A DNA stretch of 64,000 nt, from contig SVDU01000013.1 of NCBI GenBank assembly GCA_015057705.1, positions 62,001 to 126,000 of the forward strand, written 5' to 3'. Shown in pieces: positions 15,973 to 25,931 of this stretch. Made by a program: the position numbers and the translations under genes. The first letter of the stretch is position 1. The number at the start of each line of letters is the position of its first letter. This DNA is from Paenibacillaceae bacterium (GTDB taxonomy: Bacteria > Bacillota > Clostridia > Lachnospirales > Lachnospiraceae). The notes under the pieces were generated by a model. It did not search any database, was not told where the DNA came from, and worked only from the letters and a program-made list of their open reading frames with translations.

Positions 15973-17746
15973 TTAAAAATCAGTATTCAGACGTTTCAAT
16001 CCAACCCTCCCCCCATCTCTCTCAACCCGATAAACCCCAACCTCCCCCGCTACCCCATAATGCTTCCTAAGCAAATACCGCGCCTCCACATCACTCTCCA
16101 CCACCACCAAATTGTCATACCCGCTTAAAAGATTGTCCATATTATCTTCATAGAAAGCGCAGATACCATCCACATGAGGCGCAAAAAGCATATATTTCCC
16201 AATATACTGCAGATAATAATCCGTCACCTGTCCGTCCGCATCCGTTGCATAAAACAAATACCTGCTCTCATCCATCTTCCCATCTTGATACCACCGATCT
16301 CCCGTGACCTGCCGTACCTTATAAGGCAATGTAGAAGTATAAGATTCCTGTATTGTCTTCATACCATTAAACTCCGACATCAGAAGAACAACTGCTAATG
16401 CAATGCAGACAATCACCCCTTAACCGATCCTTGCTATCCACACTTTTAAAAGCCATCAGATCCGGAACCTGTCCGATTCTATAATAAAAAGTCCGTTCCA
16501 AATCCCCGGTTGCGCATAAAACCAGACCTCCCGCAAAAAGAACCACTATACTGGAAGCATAACGTTCAGATCCCGCCAGCCTGATTGCCTCATCAGAAGG
16601 CATGGAAAAGATATACAGACCCAATATACCAGCATAATAAATTATAACTACAACATCCAGTGCAATTAAAGCCTTCCATAGTCTCCAATTCTTTTTCAAC
16701 ACTGCCCAGGCAAATATACTACCTCCCGCTGCCATCAGATTAAACGCCAAAATCCCCATAAACGGTCTGCTTTACAAATCAAAAACTGACTGAATAAACA
16801 GACTTACAATCTGCCTGACTTCCTCCTGAGTTTTCCCACCATATACGGTATCTACCTGCCGTGTCACATCAAACTTATTATCAACTCCCTTAAATGCCGC
16901 CGCCATATGCCAGCTCCACAATAACCAGGGAATCAATGCAACTCCAATGGAAAGAAGTACCGCAACCCCATTCTTAACCAAATCCCTATCCCTGTTTTTT
17001 AACCATATAAATATAAGATAACAAAATCCAATTCCTGCAAAGATCGTTCCAGTACTCTTAATAATCATTAAAAGCCCGGCAACCGGCGCAATTACAAAAC
17101 ATGCCTTTACCAATTGTTTCTCATACCGGTCAACCACTGAAAATAAAACCAACGTAAAAATTGGCAGCAAAAAATCAACCAGCAGATTGCTGATTCTTAT
17201 AGTAATATTAAACACAGAAAGTGTAGAACAGCCTGCCGCTAAAAACGCATAGAGTAAAAACCGTTTTTTTTCCGTTATGACGCCAAACAATGCATAAAAA
17301 CAGGAAAAAATCAATAGTCCCTGAGCAATCAGCATTACTGCCTCTGAATGCCCCGCAAACCGGCAGATAAAATAGATAAACGAAGATGTTCCCAATGGAT
17401 AATTTTTAAAATCAATCAAAGCAGAGGAAGCATCCGGAAATGCATTGGTGCTTAACATCTGCTTTAGAACCACTGCCCAGTGATAAAAATTGTCATAGTG
17501 AATCAGCCTGCTCTTATATAACAGATAAAAAAAGAACAGGCTGCCAGTCACAAACAAACTATTAAATATATTAATCTTTCCATGGATTTTATATTTTTTT
17601 AAAAGAATCCTGACTCCATAAATTCCCGCAAGTAAAACTCCCCCTGCCAGAAGAACCACGGCTCCAGGGTATAAATACCCTGCAAGACCCCCGAAATATA
17701 CCCCACAGGCCAGAGAGGAAAAAACGAGAAGTCCGAGTCTTATCAT
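15973..17746 (-). pseudogene. Degraded polytopic membrane protein gene (nonsense plus frameshift)
   Basis: Three consecutive minus-strand frames appear to be one ancestral gene of about 590 codons. Part 1 (17746-16772, 324 residues, ~9 membrane segments) ends at TAA 16774-16772; the same frame continues through SRPFMGILAF as part 2 (to 16367), so a nonsense codon separates them. Part 2 has more membrane segments and then loses frame near 16420, where a GGGG run lies; part 3 (16416-15973) resumes in the +1 frame, consistent with loss of one G. Part 3 supplies a soluble C-terminal domain (PYKVRQVTGDRWYQDG to LKRLNTDF). The layout resembles glycosyltransferase or polymer-assembly membrane proteins, but I cannot name the family. 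Sequencing error is possible but would need two events. Confidence 0.75.
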
Positions 17747-17924
17747 ATGCAGTTTGCGGCTTTAAGTCAACAGATCTGCGGGCAGGAATCAGTGGATGGG
17801 AACAATGTAACAATGATTCCAAAGAACACCTCCCAATTCTTTTTCTTATATTACAAGGAAATTTCCGTTAAAACTTCCCTAAAACGGGGGGGACCTTATG
17901 CGGAATAATTGTCATTAACTGTTC

Positions 17925-17953
17925 TTGACTAATGTCAATAAACCAACTATAAT
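17925..17953 (+). promoter_or_regulatory. Sigma-A promoter upstream of the first chemoreceptor
   Basis: TTGACT (17925-17930), 17-base spacer, TATAAT (17948-17953): near consensus. The start of transcription, about 17960, leaves a 135-base AT-rich leader with no riboswitch I recognise. No sigma-D (flagellar) promoter was found. This is the main content of the 350-base interval 17747-18096. Confidence 0.7.
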
Positions 17954-18096
17954 ATTGCAATAATACCATATTTTGGATAATGCTAATTCTTACCATTGTT
18001 ATATAATATGTTATAAACGTAGTTATTTTACAATGAGTTTAAGGATTTTTATGGAATAAAGGTATATGAAGAACAAAGGTAAAGAAGGGAAAACAC

Positions 18097-19776
18097 ATGC
18101 TGAAAAAGTTAAAAGTTGGAAAACGGTTATTGCTTACATTTCTTATTGTAGTATTATTTTCTGGTCTTGCAGGAACCATAGGAATCCTGCTCATCCGCAC
18201 CGTTAATCAGGAGTATAGTGCTGAGCTTCAGGATTATGGTTTCGCGCAGGGAGATATCGGAAGCCTTGGGCAGGCATTTCAGGCACATCGCGCAACAGTT
18301 TTATACATAATCTTTTCAGAGGATGCTTCTGAAACGGAAAAACAGAAACAGAATTTAAACACACAGATTGATACTATCAATAAAATGATGAAGCAGGTGG
18401 AGGGTCGAATGAAGACTCCGGCTGAGAAAGAACTTTACAGCCAGCTTGTTGAAAAAATGACCAAATACGAAGGGATTCGAAGCAATACCATAGAGCTTGC
18501 AGGTAAATCCACCCAGGAAGCCATGTCCACTTTCCGCAGCCAGGCAGCCCCTCTGGCAGCTGATATCGCTAACACCATCAATTCAATGCTGGCAAATAAA
18601 TCCAATGAGGGAAATATTAAATCACACAAGTTGGAAGAGCAGACTAATATTTTTATCTTCATTATGATAATTATTATACTCGGATCCATTGCAACCTCTA
18701 TATTCATTGCAATCTATATCACACGCGGTATTATAAAACCCATTGATGAATTAAAAGATGTCGCTGACAAGATGGCTCAGGGTAACTTGAACTGTCATGT
18801 TGAGTACACTTCTAATGACGAACTTGGACATCTTGCCGAAAGCATGAGAACCATGATGGAACGGATTTCCTACTATATGAATTATATTTCGGAAACTACA
18901 CAGAGTATGGCGGACGGAGATTTTAATATTCCTCACGATCCGGAAGAATTTAAAGGTGAGTTTCGGGGTGTTCAGATCTCCATTCAGGATCTTACTTATT
19001 CCCTTAATGATGCTATGAGAAAAATAACCCAGGCATCTGATCAGGTTGCAAGTGGAGCTGAACAGGTTGCAAGCAGTGCTCAGGCGCTCAGTCAGGGTGC
19101 CACAGAACAGGCTTCCTCCATTCAGGAACTGGCAGCAACAATTAATGATATTTCAAGTAATATCAATCAAAATGCTGAAAATGCAAAAGAAACAAATACA
19201 CAGGTTGAAGCGACTTCTGCAGAGGTAGAGTTCGGTAAAACCCGGATGGAACATTTAAATTCTGCTATGGATACCATCAGCGAAGCATCTTCTGAAATCA
19301 GCAAGGTTATAAAGACCATTGAAGACATTGCATTCCAGACCAATATCCTGGCACTGAACGCAGCGGTAGAAGCTGCAAGAGCAGGTGAAGCAGGAAAAGG
19401 CTTTGCCGTAGTCGCAGACGAAGTTCGAAATCTTGCCAATAAGAGTCAGGAAGCTTCCAAGAATACGGCTGTACTGATTGAACGTGCACTGGCTTCCATA
19501 GAATCCGGCAATTACATTGCAAAAGAAACAAAGGAATCCATGGATCGCATTGTATTATCATCCCAGACAGTAGCCAACCTTGTTTACCAGATTTCCACCG
19601 CATCCGAACAGCAGGCCACTGCAGTCAGCCAGGTTACACAGGGCATTGACCAGATTGCAAGCGTAGTTCAGACGAATTCTGCCACTTCGGAAGAGAGCGC
19701 TGCTGCAAGCGAAGAGATGGCAGGTCAGGCTCAGATGCTTAAGTCTCTGATGAAACAGTTTCAGTTACTAGATTAA
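18097..19776 (+). CDS. Methyl-accepting chemotaxis protein
   Basis: A 559-residue chemoreceptor that senses a ligand outside the cell and controls CheA. It has a membrane helix at ~11-33, an extracellular four-helix-bundle-type sensor (~34-180), a second membrane helix (~182-207), HAMP (~208-262) and a long cytoplasmic coiled coil. The signalling tip, [20 protein letters not shown] followed by [20 protein letters not shown], is at ~408-447. Glu/Gln-rich methylation segments flank the tip, and the C-terminus lacks a CheR-tether pentapeptide. It is monocistronic with its own promoter and a bidirectional terminator. The ligand is unknown. Confidence 0.95.
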   Translation: MLKKLKVGKRLLLTFLIVVLFSGLAGTIGILLIRTVNQEYSAELQDYGFAQGDIGSLGQAFQAHRATVLYIIFSEDASETEKQKQNLNTQIDTINKMMKQVEGRMKTPAEKELYSQLVEKMTKYEGIRSNTIELAGKSTQEAMSTFRSQAAPLAADIANTINSMLANKSNEGNIKSHKLEEQTNIFIFIMIIIILGSIATSIFIAIYITRGIIKPIDELKDVADKMAQGNLNCHVEYTSNDELGHLAESMRTMMERISYYMNYISETTQSMADGDFNIPHDPEEFKGEFRGVQISIQDLTYSLNDAMRKITQASDQVASGAEQVASSAQALSQGATEQASSIQELAATINDISSNINQNAENAKETNTQVEATSAEVEFGKTRMEHLNSAMDTISEASSEISKVIKTIEDIAFQTNILALNAAVEAARAGEAGKGFAVVADEVRNLANKSQEASKNTAVLIERALASIESGNYIAKETKESMDRIVLSSQTVANLVYQISTASEQQATAVSQVTQGIDQIASVVQTNSATSEESAAASEEMAGQAQMLKSLMKQFQLLD

Positions 19777-19796
19777 ATTAAGTGATAAGAAGAAAA

Positions 19797-19830
19797 AAGA
19801 AGGTATGCCCGTCAATGTGCATACCTTCTT
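19797..19830. terminator. Bidirectional terminator between the chemoreceptor and oppF
   Basis: AAGAAGGTATGC and GCATACCTTCTT pair perfectly around a ten-base loop, with a T-run on the plus side and an A-run (T on minus) on the other. It serves both convergent genes. Confidence 0.9.
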
Positions 19831-19833
19831 TTT

Positions 19834-20781
19834 TTATTGTTGTAAGAAATCATCGGTCAGCCACCGTTTCACCTCATCAACTGTTCCGAGAACATAATGC
19901 TCACCCTCTACGTGATGCTCCGTCCCCGACAGATAATCAATCCCCATTCCTTTTAGGTCATAGGTAAATGCCGTCCGGCTCCGTTCTGAAACAGGATCCG
20001 GCTTAGGTATTGCGGACAATAAAGATCTTGTATAGGGATGGATCGGCCTTAAGAATATTTCTTCTGTTGTCCCTGTTTCCACCAAATGCCCCAAATGGAG
20101 TACTCCAATCCTGTCAGAAATATATTTTACCATGGATAAATCATGAGCGATAAATAATATGGCTGTTTTCGTCTGTTTTTGAAGCTCTTTCATTAAGTTT
20201 ACAACCTGGGCCTGAATGGAGACATCCAATGCACTAATCGCTTCATCTGCAATAATTAATTCCGGTTCCATAATAAGCGCTCTTGCAATTCCGATCCGCT
20301 GTCTCTGACCTCCTGAGAATTGATGGGGATAACGATTGGCATGTTCCCTGGAAAGTCCTACCATATCAAGAATCCGGTATACTTTTTCCTCTCTCTCCTG
20401 CGGGGTTGTGTACATGTGGTGAATATCCAGTCCCTGGGCAACAATATCCAGAATTTTTTTTCTGGGATTTAAACAAGCCATGGGATCCTGAAAGATCATC
20501 TGCATATTAGTTCTTAAATGCTTTGTATCCTGAGGGGAAAGTTTTCCCGAAATTTTTCTTCCCTGAAACCACACCTCACCAGAAGTGGGCTCATACAGAC
20601 GGATAACAGACCTTCCGATTGTAGATTTTCCACTTCCTGACTCTCCTACCAGACCGTAGGTCTCTCCTGGGTAAATTCGAAAAGAAACTCCATCAACTGC
20701 TTTAATGGAAAACTTCCTGCCAAGCTTAAAATGCTGCTTTAAATCTTTTACTTCCAATAGCGGTTTTCTATTCTCCTCCAA
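19834..20781 (-). CDS. oppF: Oligopeptide ABC transporter ATP-binding protein OppF
   Basis: A 315-residue ATPase powering the Opp-type importer at the inner face of the membrane. Walker A GESGSGKSTIGRSV (~48-61), Q-loop IFQDPMACLNP (~98-108), signature FSGGQRQRIGIARAL (~153-167), Walker B LIIADEAISALD (~174-185) and H-loop IAHDLSM. The C-terminal ~50 residues have the oligo-HPY extension typical of Opp/Dpp ATPases (HPYTRSLLSAIP). It ends the oppABCDF operon and overlaps oppD by 14 bases. Confidence 0.94.
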   Translation of the reverse strand: MEENRKPLLEVKDLKQHFKLGRKFSIKAVDGVSFRIYPGETYGLVGESGSGKSTIGRSVIRLYEPTSGEVWFQGRKISGKLSPQDTKHLRTNMQMIFQDPMACLNPRKKILDIVAQGLDIHHMYTTPQEREEKVYRILDMVGLSREHANRYPHQFSGGQRQRIGIARALIMEPELIIADEAISALDVSIQAQVVNLMKELQKQTKTAILFIAHDLSMVKYISDRIGVLHLGHLVETGTTEEIFLRPIHPYTRSLLSAIPKPDPVSERSRTAFTYDLKGMGIDYLSGTEHHVEGEHYVLGTVDEVKRWLTDDFLQQ

Positions 20782-21850
20782 GCGAATTCACCTCCTCCCC
20801 CATTCTCTTTATCCTTTCCTTTAATGCCTCTGGCATTGACACAGCAGGTGCATTTTCATGAAGAAGCCATGTTGCCGCATAATGAGTCTCCGTCACCTGG
20901 AACATAGGCGGTTCCAGGCGATAATCAATGTTTAATGCAAACCGGTTTCTCTCTGCAAATGCATCACCCTCTGTTTTATTTAACAGATTGAACGGACTTC
21001 CGGGTATGGTATAAAGCACTTCGTCATTGGTATCTAAATCCGGCATGGCAGATAACAATCCCCAGGTGTAGGGGTGTCTGGGATCATAAAAGATCTCCTC
21101 AGAGAGCCCTTTTTCTACCACTTTTCCCGCATACATCACTGCCACATAATCCGCCACCTTTGCCACAACTCCCAAATCATGGGTAATGTAGATGACAGAA
21201 ATTCCTGTTTTCTTCTGAATGTCTTTAATCAGCTCCAGGATTTTAGCCTGAATGGTTACGTCCAAAGCTGTAGTTGGTTCATCACAAATCAATATCTCAG
21301 GATCACAGGACAAAGCAATTGCTATTACAACTCTCTGTCTCATCCCTCCCGAAAGTTGATGGGGATAGCTTTTCATTCTCTTTTCCGGCTCTGTAATCCC
21401 TACCAGATCTAGAAGCTTTACCGCTTTTTCATACGCTTCTTTTCTATTGGTTTTATAGTGATAACGCATTCCTTCCATAATCTGACTGCCAATTGGCATG
21501 GTGGGATTTAAAGAAGTCATAGGGTCCTGAAATACCATGGCGATCCGGCGTCCATTAATCCGGCGGCGCATTTCTTTTTTACTAAATGATAATAGTTCTT
21601 CTTTTATCTCCTCCCCACTCTTACGTGAGGTAAAATCAATGGTTCCGCTCTTTACTTTTCCGTTTCCGCTTAATATACCCATAATTGCCTTTACAGTGAC
21701 TGATTTACCGGAGCCCGATTCTCCTACAATAGCCAGCGTCTCCCCCTGATATAAATCCAGATTGACTCCTCTGATGGCATTTACTTCGCCGGCAGAGGTC
21801 TGAAACGAGATGGATAAATCTCTGATTGACAAAACCTTATCTTTATTCAT
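20768..21850 (-). CDS. oppD: Oligopeptide ABC transporter ATP-binding protein OppD
   Basis: A 360-residue ATPase paired with OppF. Walker A VGESGSGKSVTVKAI (~43-57), Q-loop VFQDPMTSLNP (~111-121), signature LSGGMRQRVVIAIAL (~167-181), Walker B LICDEPTTALDVT (~188-200), and the oligo-HPY tail HPYTWGLLSAMPDLD from ~274. The C-terminus extends beyond the usual end with an acidic/charged tail (~330-360). It sits between oppC and oppF with tight spacing, so the operon is transcribed as a unit. Confidence 0.94.
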   Translation of the reverse strand: MNKDKVLSIRDLSISFQTSAGEVNAIRGVNLDLYQGETLAIVGESGSGKSVTVKAIMGILSGNGKVKSGTIDFTSRKSGEEIKEELLSFSKKEMRRRINGRRIAMVFQDPMTSLNPTMPIGSQIMEGMRYHYKTNRKEAYEKAVKLLDLVGITEPEKRMKSYPHQLSGGMRQRVVIAIALSCDPEILICDEPTTALDVTIQAKILELIKDIQKKTGISVIYITHDLGVVAKVADYVAVMYAGKVVEKGLSEEIFYDPRHPYTWGLLSAMPDLDTNDEVLYTIPGSPFNLLNKTEGDAFAERNRFALNIDYRLEPPMFQVTETHYAATWLLHENAPAVSMPEALKERIKRMGEEVNSLGGE

Positions 21851-21860
21851 AATCTGCCTC

Positions 21861-22922
21861 CTACATCTCTTTCATTTTCGGGTCAAACGCATCTCTGAGT
21901 CCATCTGCCAGCATATTAAAGCTGAGCATAATAACTGCCAGAACGATCACCGGTGATATGATCATATAGGGATGGGTTGTGAAGGACTTAAACGCATCGC
22001 TGATCAGTGACCCAAGAGACGCTAACGGTGCCGGAACCCCCAGGCCGATAAATGCAAGAAATGCTTCCGTAAAGATTGCGTTTGGTATGGAAAACATGGA
22101 CATAATGATCAGCTGACCAAAAATATTTGGAAGTATTTCCTTAAAAATCAAATAGAAATCCCCCGCTCCAAGTGTTCTGGATGCAAGAATAAACTCCTGT
22201 TCCTTCAGCTTTAAAACCTGGGCTCTGGCGACCCGGTTCATACCAATCCAGCCGGTAATTGCAAGTGCCAGAGTGATGGTTGCAAGCCCTGGCTTTAACA
22301 CCAGCATAAGAAGGGTAACAATGACAAGGGTTGGAATACCATTTAAAATCTCCGCAAACCGCTGCATGGCATTATCCACTGCTCCGCCAAAATATCCGCT
22401 GATCAGACCGTAGCTCATGCCAAAGCACATATCAACAAGAACAGCCACCAAAGCAATGTAAAGCGAGATTCTGGTCCCCATAAACGTCCTGGTGAATATA
22501 TCTCTGCCCAGTACGTCCGTACCGAACCAGTAATAAGTATTTTCAAGTCCGGTAGTCTTTTGCGGATCTACATAACGGTTAACCGTAACTTTACCAGTGG
22601 AGGTGCTCATGGTCTCTGATCCATCCATGATCCCCCACTTTTCAAGAACCGGAACTCTTGGAGCGAGATTCTGGTTTGCTATGATCTGTTCATTGTATGC
22701 ATAGCCATTCATATATGGGCCGGCAATAGCCATGAAGATGACAAAAACAATAGCAATAAATCCGGCTGCTGCCCCTTTATTTTTCAAAAAAGAAGATATG
22801 ACATCCTTCCAGTAAGACTGTGCCGGATAAACCCGGTCAATCCCTATCCTTCGGTTATCAGCCATAATAAAATCATCCTGCTTAAATTCAAACGTTACTG
22901 CTTCCCTGTTATGACTGCTCAT
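21861..22922 (-). CDS. oppC: Oligopeptide ABC transporter permease OppC
   Basis: A 353-residue permease. I place the start at ATG 22922, seven bases after AAGGAGG; a longer frame reaches 23009 but its extra part lies inside oppB in another frame and has no ribosome-binding site. A cytoplasmic N-terminus (~45 residues) leads to a first membrane helix, a periplasmic-side loop with a NYWFGTDVLGRD-like segment (YYWFGTDVLGRDIFTR), then five helices. The EAA loop that contacts the ATPases (LASRTLGAGDFYLIFKEILP) is near 240. It overlaps the end of oppB by 14 bases. Confidence 0.93.
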   Translation of the reverse strand: MSSHNREAVTFEFKQDDFIMADNRRIGIDRVYPAQSYWKDVISSFLKNKGAAAGFIAIVFVIFMAIAGPYMNGYAYNEQIIANQNLAPRVPVLEKWGIMDGSETMSTSTGKVTVNRYVDPQKTTGLENTYYWFGTDVLGRDIFTRTFMGTRISLYIALVAVLVDMCFGMSYGLISGYFGGAVDNAMQRFAEILNGIPTLVIVTLLMLVLKPGLATITLALAITGWIGMNRVARAQVLKLKEQEFILASRTLGAGDFYLIFKEILPNIFGQLIIMSMFSIPNAIFTEAFLAFIGLGVPAPLASLGSLISDAFKSFTTHPYMIISPVIVLAVIMLSFNMLADGLRDAFDPKMKEM

Positions 22923-23856
22923 AGTCATCCTCCTTCGCCAGCCTGATCCGTGGATCAATGAGACCATATAAGATATCCACAGCAAGCATGATTCCGATAT
23001 ACATGGCACTGTATATAAATGCCAGAGTTACGATCACATTATAATCATTGGACTGAATGGCTGTGACCAGAAGGCTTCCGATTCCAGGAATGGAGAATAT
23101 TTTTTCCACCACCAGAGAACCGGTCATCAGACTGACAACAAGAGGTGCCAGAACTGTGACAATGGGAATCAGTGCATTTCTTAATCCATGAATCAGTATG
23201 AGCCGCCAGCCGGGAAGTCCCTTGCTTTCTGCAAGAAGCATATAATCGGATCCCAGAACCTCCAGCATTTCCGTTCTGGTAAACCGTGCTACGGTTGCTA
23301 CTGTAAACATGGCTAAGGAGATGGTAGGAAGAACTGATGATTTCACCGCTTCCTGCTGCTGATACAATAAAGGAAACCATTTAAACTGATAGCCAAGGGT
23401 ATAAGACAGCCCCAGTGCAAATACATAAGATGGAAGACTGACTCCAAGAACAGAAATAACCGTTGTCATGGTATCAAAAATCGTATTATGCTTTAAAGCA
23501 GCTATGAGTCCCAATACCAGTCCCACCACAGTTCCAAGTAAAACTGCCTGCCCTCCGATTCTGATGGAAATAGGAAGTCTGGTTGCTAAAAGAGTGGTAA
23601 TAGACGTATTCTTGGAAATGTTATAGGATACCCCAAAGTCACCGGACAGCATGTTCTTCACATAGTTTAAAAACCGTATGAATACAGGTTTATCCAGACC
23701 GTACTTGGCATTTAACAGCGCCACCTGAGACTGGGTTAGTTTCTCATCATTGAACGGGGAACCCGGCATCAGTTCCAGCATCAGAAATAATATAAGCAGG
23801 ATAGCCAGCAAAGTGGCTGCTGAAATGCAGATTCTCTTAACAATATATCGTTTCAC
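22909..23856 (-). CDS. oppB: Oligopeptide ABC transporter permease OppB
   Basis: A 315-residue permease with six predicted membrane helices. It shows the family N-terminus MKRYIVKRICISAATLLAI, the conserved MPGSPFND and LNAKYGLDKPVFIRFLNY segments of the first extracytoplasmic loop, and the EAA loop TRTEMLEVLGSDYMLLAESKG at ~190-210. Together with OppC it makes the transmembrane channel for peptides delivered by OppA. It follows oppA after a 90-base gap containing no clear terminator. Confidence 0.94.
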   Translation of the reverse strand: MKRYIVKRICISAATLLAILLILFLMLELMPGSPFNDEKLTQSQVALLNAKYGLDKPVFIRFLNYVKNMLSGDFGVSYNISKNTSITTLLATRLPISIRIGGQAVLLGTVVGLVLGLIAALKHNTIFDTMTTVISVLGVSLPSYVFALGLSYTLGYQFKWFPLLYQQQEAVKSSVLPTISLAMFTVATVARFTRTEMLEVLGSDYMLLAESKGLPGWRLILIHGLRNALIPIVTVLAPLVVSLMTGSLVVEKIFSIPGIGSLLVTAIQSNDYNVIVTLAFIYSAMYIGIMLAVDILYGLIDPRIRLAKEDDYEQS

Positions 23857-23946
23857 AAACGTTACCCTCCCAAATTAAGCAGCCAGAGGAATAACAGGCA
23901 GGACCTGTAACCCCTCCGGCAGCCAGAATATAAAACTCACAAAGTC

Positions 23947-25629
23947 TTATTTCTTAGTCGTATTCTTAAAATAACGGTTGATCGCGATGGAGTGGAATTC
24001 CACGCCTTCAACACCAGCTTTCTGCATTACTGCATTTCCCTTCTGGTAAACCGGAAAAATCACTGCATTGTCACAAACAATCTTTTCTGCACCAATTAAG
24101 GCTTTCCATCTTGCTGTGGGATCAAGTGCAAGATCCCCTTTCTTAGCAGACTGGATAATGGAATCATATTCAGCATTTGACCAGAAGCCGTAGTTGTTTG
24201 GGCTGTCAGTAATCCACATGTCAAGATAAGTCATAGGATCCGCATAGTCCGGTCCCCAACGGGTAAGACCAAGTTCAAAAGTACCTTCCTGCATCCGCTC
24301 TACACGGTTTTTCTTAGGCATCTGCTCTAAGTTAATGGTGATTCCCGGAAGCGTGGTCTGAATCTCTGACTGAAGGAACTGTGCCACATTAATGGCAGAT
24401 TCCGTATCTTCCACAATCATGGTGTAAGTCAGGCTCTCCACTCCCAGTTCTTTTTTCGCCTCTTCCCAATATTTCAAAGCTTCGGCTTTATCTGTCTTAA
24501 AGTAGTTGCTTCCTGCATCTTCTCTATAATCTTTTCCGTCAGGACCTGTTGCAAGAAGGGTTGGTACTGCAAAATATGCCGGAATCGAACCATCCTTTAA
24601 AATATTTTTGCATACTGCCTCTTTGTCAAAGCAAAGGGACAATGCCTTTCTTAAATTAAGGTTTTCAAGGCCTGCCACTTTGGTATTGGGTGACATATAC
24701 CATAAATATCCAGCCATAATATTCTTAAATTCGGGATCTGCCTGGAACTGCTCCACCTGCTCACCAGAAAGTGTGACTAAGTCCAGATCTCCATTCTGAT
24801 ACGCAAGCATTGCCTGTTGGGAATCCTTAATAACCTGATAATTAATACCATCAAGTTTTACCTTTCCTGCATCCCAGTAATCCGGATTTTTCTCCAGAGT
24901 AATGGTAGTGGCTGCCGGCTCATAGGCGGTAATCTTAAATGGTCCGTTTGACAGAAGCGTATCCGGTGTACTTGCATACTGATCTCCACACTTGGTGAAA
25001 AATTCTTCATTTACTGGATAGAAGGTTGGGAAAGCCATTAAAGATTCAAAAAATGGCACCGGTACGTCAAGTTCTACTTTCAGTGTCTTATCATCAACCG
25101 CAGTTACTCCCAGTTCTTCTAACGGTTTTTCACCAGAAGAAACTGCATCTGCGTTCTTAATTCCTGCTATTCCCACAATAAATGCGTATTCACTTGCCGT
25201 TACAGGATTCACTGCCCTTCTCCATGCAAATACAAAATCCTTAGCTGTAACAGGTGTTCCATTGGACCATTTTGCATCCCTTAAATGATAGGTAAGAGTC
25301 AGCCCATCTGCGCTCTTATCCACACTTTCTGCCAATGCGGGAACCGGATTTCCGTCTGCATCCAGCTCATAAAGGCCATCCGTAGTATCCGCAATTACTT
25401 CGAATGAGGTTCCATCTGTGGCTATCTGGGGGTCCATGGAAGCAACCTCCACATCGATATGTACGTTTAATGCACTTCCTTTTGCTGCTTCCGCCGCCTT
25501 TGTTTCCGCCCCAGCCTGGGTTGTGCCTGAGACCGGAGCCGCAGGTTTGGAGTTCCCGCAAGCGGTTAACGACCAGACCATTAATCCGGAGATCCCCAGT
25601 GACACCATTTTTTTCATGGCTTTCTTCAT
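23947..25629 (-). CDS. oppA: Peptide-binding lipoprotein OppA
   Basis: A 560-residue extracytoplasmic binding protein of the SBP_bac_5 family. The signal peptide MKKAMKKMVSLGISGLMVWS ends in a lipobox (SLTAC), so Cys 24 should be lipidated and anchored to the membrane. An Ala/Gly/Thr-rich linker follows, then the two-lobed fold with the family start DPQIATDGTSFEVIADTTDG and GLTYHLRDAKWSNG at ~110. The C-terminal FEL.LTRWGPDYADPMTYLDM segment is typical of peptide rather than nickel or sugar binders. It is first in oppABCDF and probably made in excess. Confidence 0.93.
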   Translation of the reverse strand: MKKAMKKMVSLGISGLMVWSLTACGNSKPAAPVSGTTQAGAETKAAEAAKGSALNVHIDVEVASMDPQIATDGTSFEVIADTTDGLYELDADGNPVPALAESVDKSADGLTLTYHLRDAKWSNGTPVTAKDFVFAWRRAVNPVTASEYAFIVGIAGIKNADAVSSGEKPLEELGVTAVDDKTLKVELDVPVPFFESLMAFPTFYPVNEEFFTKCGDQYASTPDTLLSNGPFKITAYEPAATTITLEKNPDYWDAGKVKLDGINYQVIKDSQQAMLAYQNGDLDLVTLSGEQVEQFQADPEFKNIMAGYLWYMSPNTKVAGLENLNLRKALSLCFDKEAVCKNILKDGSIPAYFAVPTLLATGPDGKDYREDAGSNYFKTDKAEALKYWEEAKKELGVESLTYTMIVEDTESAINVAQFLQSEIQTTLPGITINLEQMPKKNRVERMQEGTFELGLTRWGPDYADPMTYLDMWITDSPNNYGFWSNAEYDSIIQSAKKGDLALDPTARWKALIGAEKIVCDNAVIFPVYQKGNAVMQKAGVEGVEFHSIAINRYFKNTTKK

Positions 25630-25658
25630 TTAATTACCTCCCAATTCAATTAAATTAA

Positions 25659-25703
25659 AAAAATAAAGGCCTCTGGCAGAATTATTTTCTGTACAGACGC
25701 CTT
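25659..25703 (-). terminator. Terminator-like hairpin in the opp leader
   Basis: On the minus strand, arms beginning AAGGCGTCTG and ending CAGAGGCCTT pair over about 14 base pairs with small interior loops around AATAA, followed by TTATTTTTTTAATTT. It lies between the opp promoter (25721-25749) and the oppA ATG at 25629. It would end or attenuate opp transcription, or act as a 5' stabiliser. Confidence 0.7.
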
Positions 25704-25720
25704 AGTCTTAATTTTCTATA

Positions 25721-25749
25721 ACTTTATGATATTTTTATATATTTGTCAA
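25721..25749 (-). promoter_or_regulatory. Sigma-A promoter of the opp operon
   Basis: Minus strand: TTGACA (25749-25744), 17-base spacer, TAAAGT (25726-25721). Transcription would begin near 25714, only about ten bases before the leader hairpin. This and the two hairpins account for the 302-base interval 25630-25931. Confidence 0.7.
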
Positions 25750-25888
25750 TAGTTTTCAGATCTCATCGCTTATAATAAAATCAATAAGTTAATTTTTGAA
25801 TTACTAACTTAATATAATAAATCATTTTGTTATATTAATTAATATTAGCACCTCATTTTTTATATAAATATGCTGGTACAAATAAAAT

Positions 25889-25919
25889 AAGACGCAGAAT
25901 CTTATCAATTCAACGTCTT
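25889..25919 (-). terminator. Intrinsic terminator after the shikimate-kinase-like gene
   Basis: Minus strand AAGACG and CGTCTT arms with GAAT/ATTC inside, followed by ATTTTATTT. It isolates the upstream operon from opp. Confidence 0.75.
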
Positions 25920-25931
25920 GCTTTCATTCCA

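Noticed and set aside
15000-17800. An intact mobile element
   Set aside because: No transposase, integrase, terminal inverted repeats or target duplications were found; only decay and small frames.
25744-25765. Possible CodY box beside the opp promoter
   Set aside because: Only the TCTGAAAA part matches the 15-base consensus; too weak in such AT-rich sequence.
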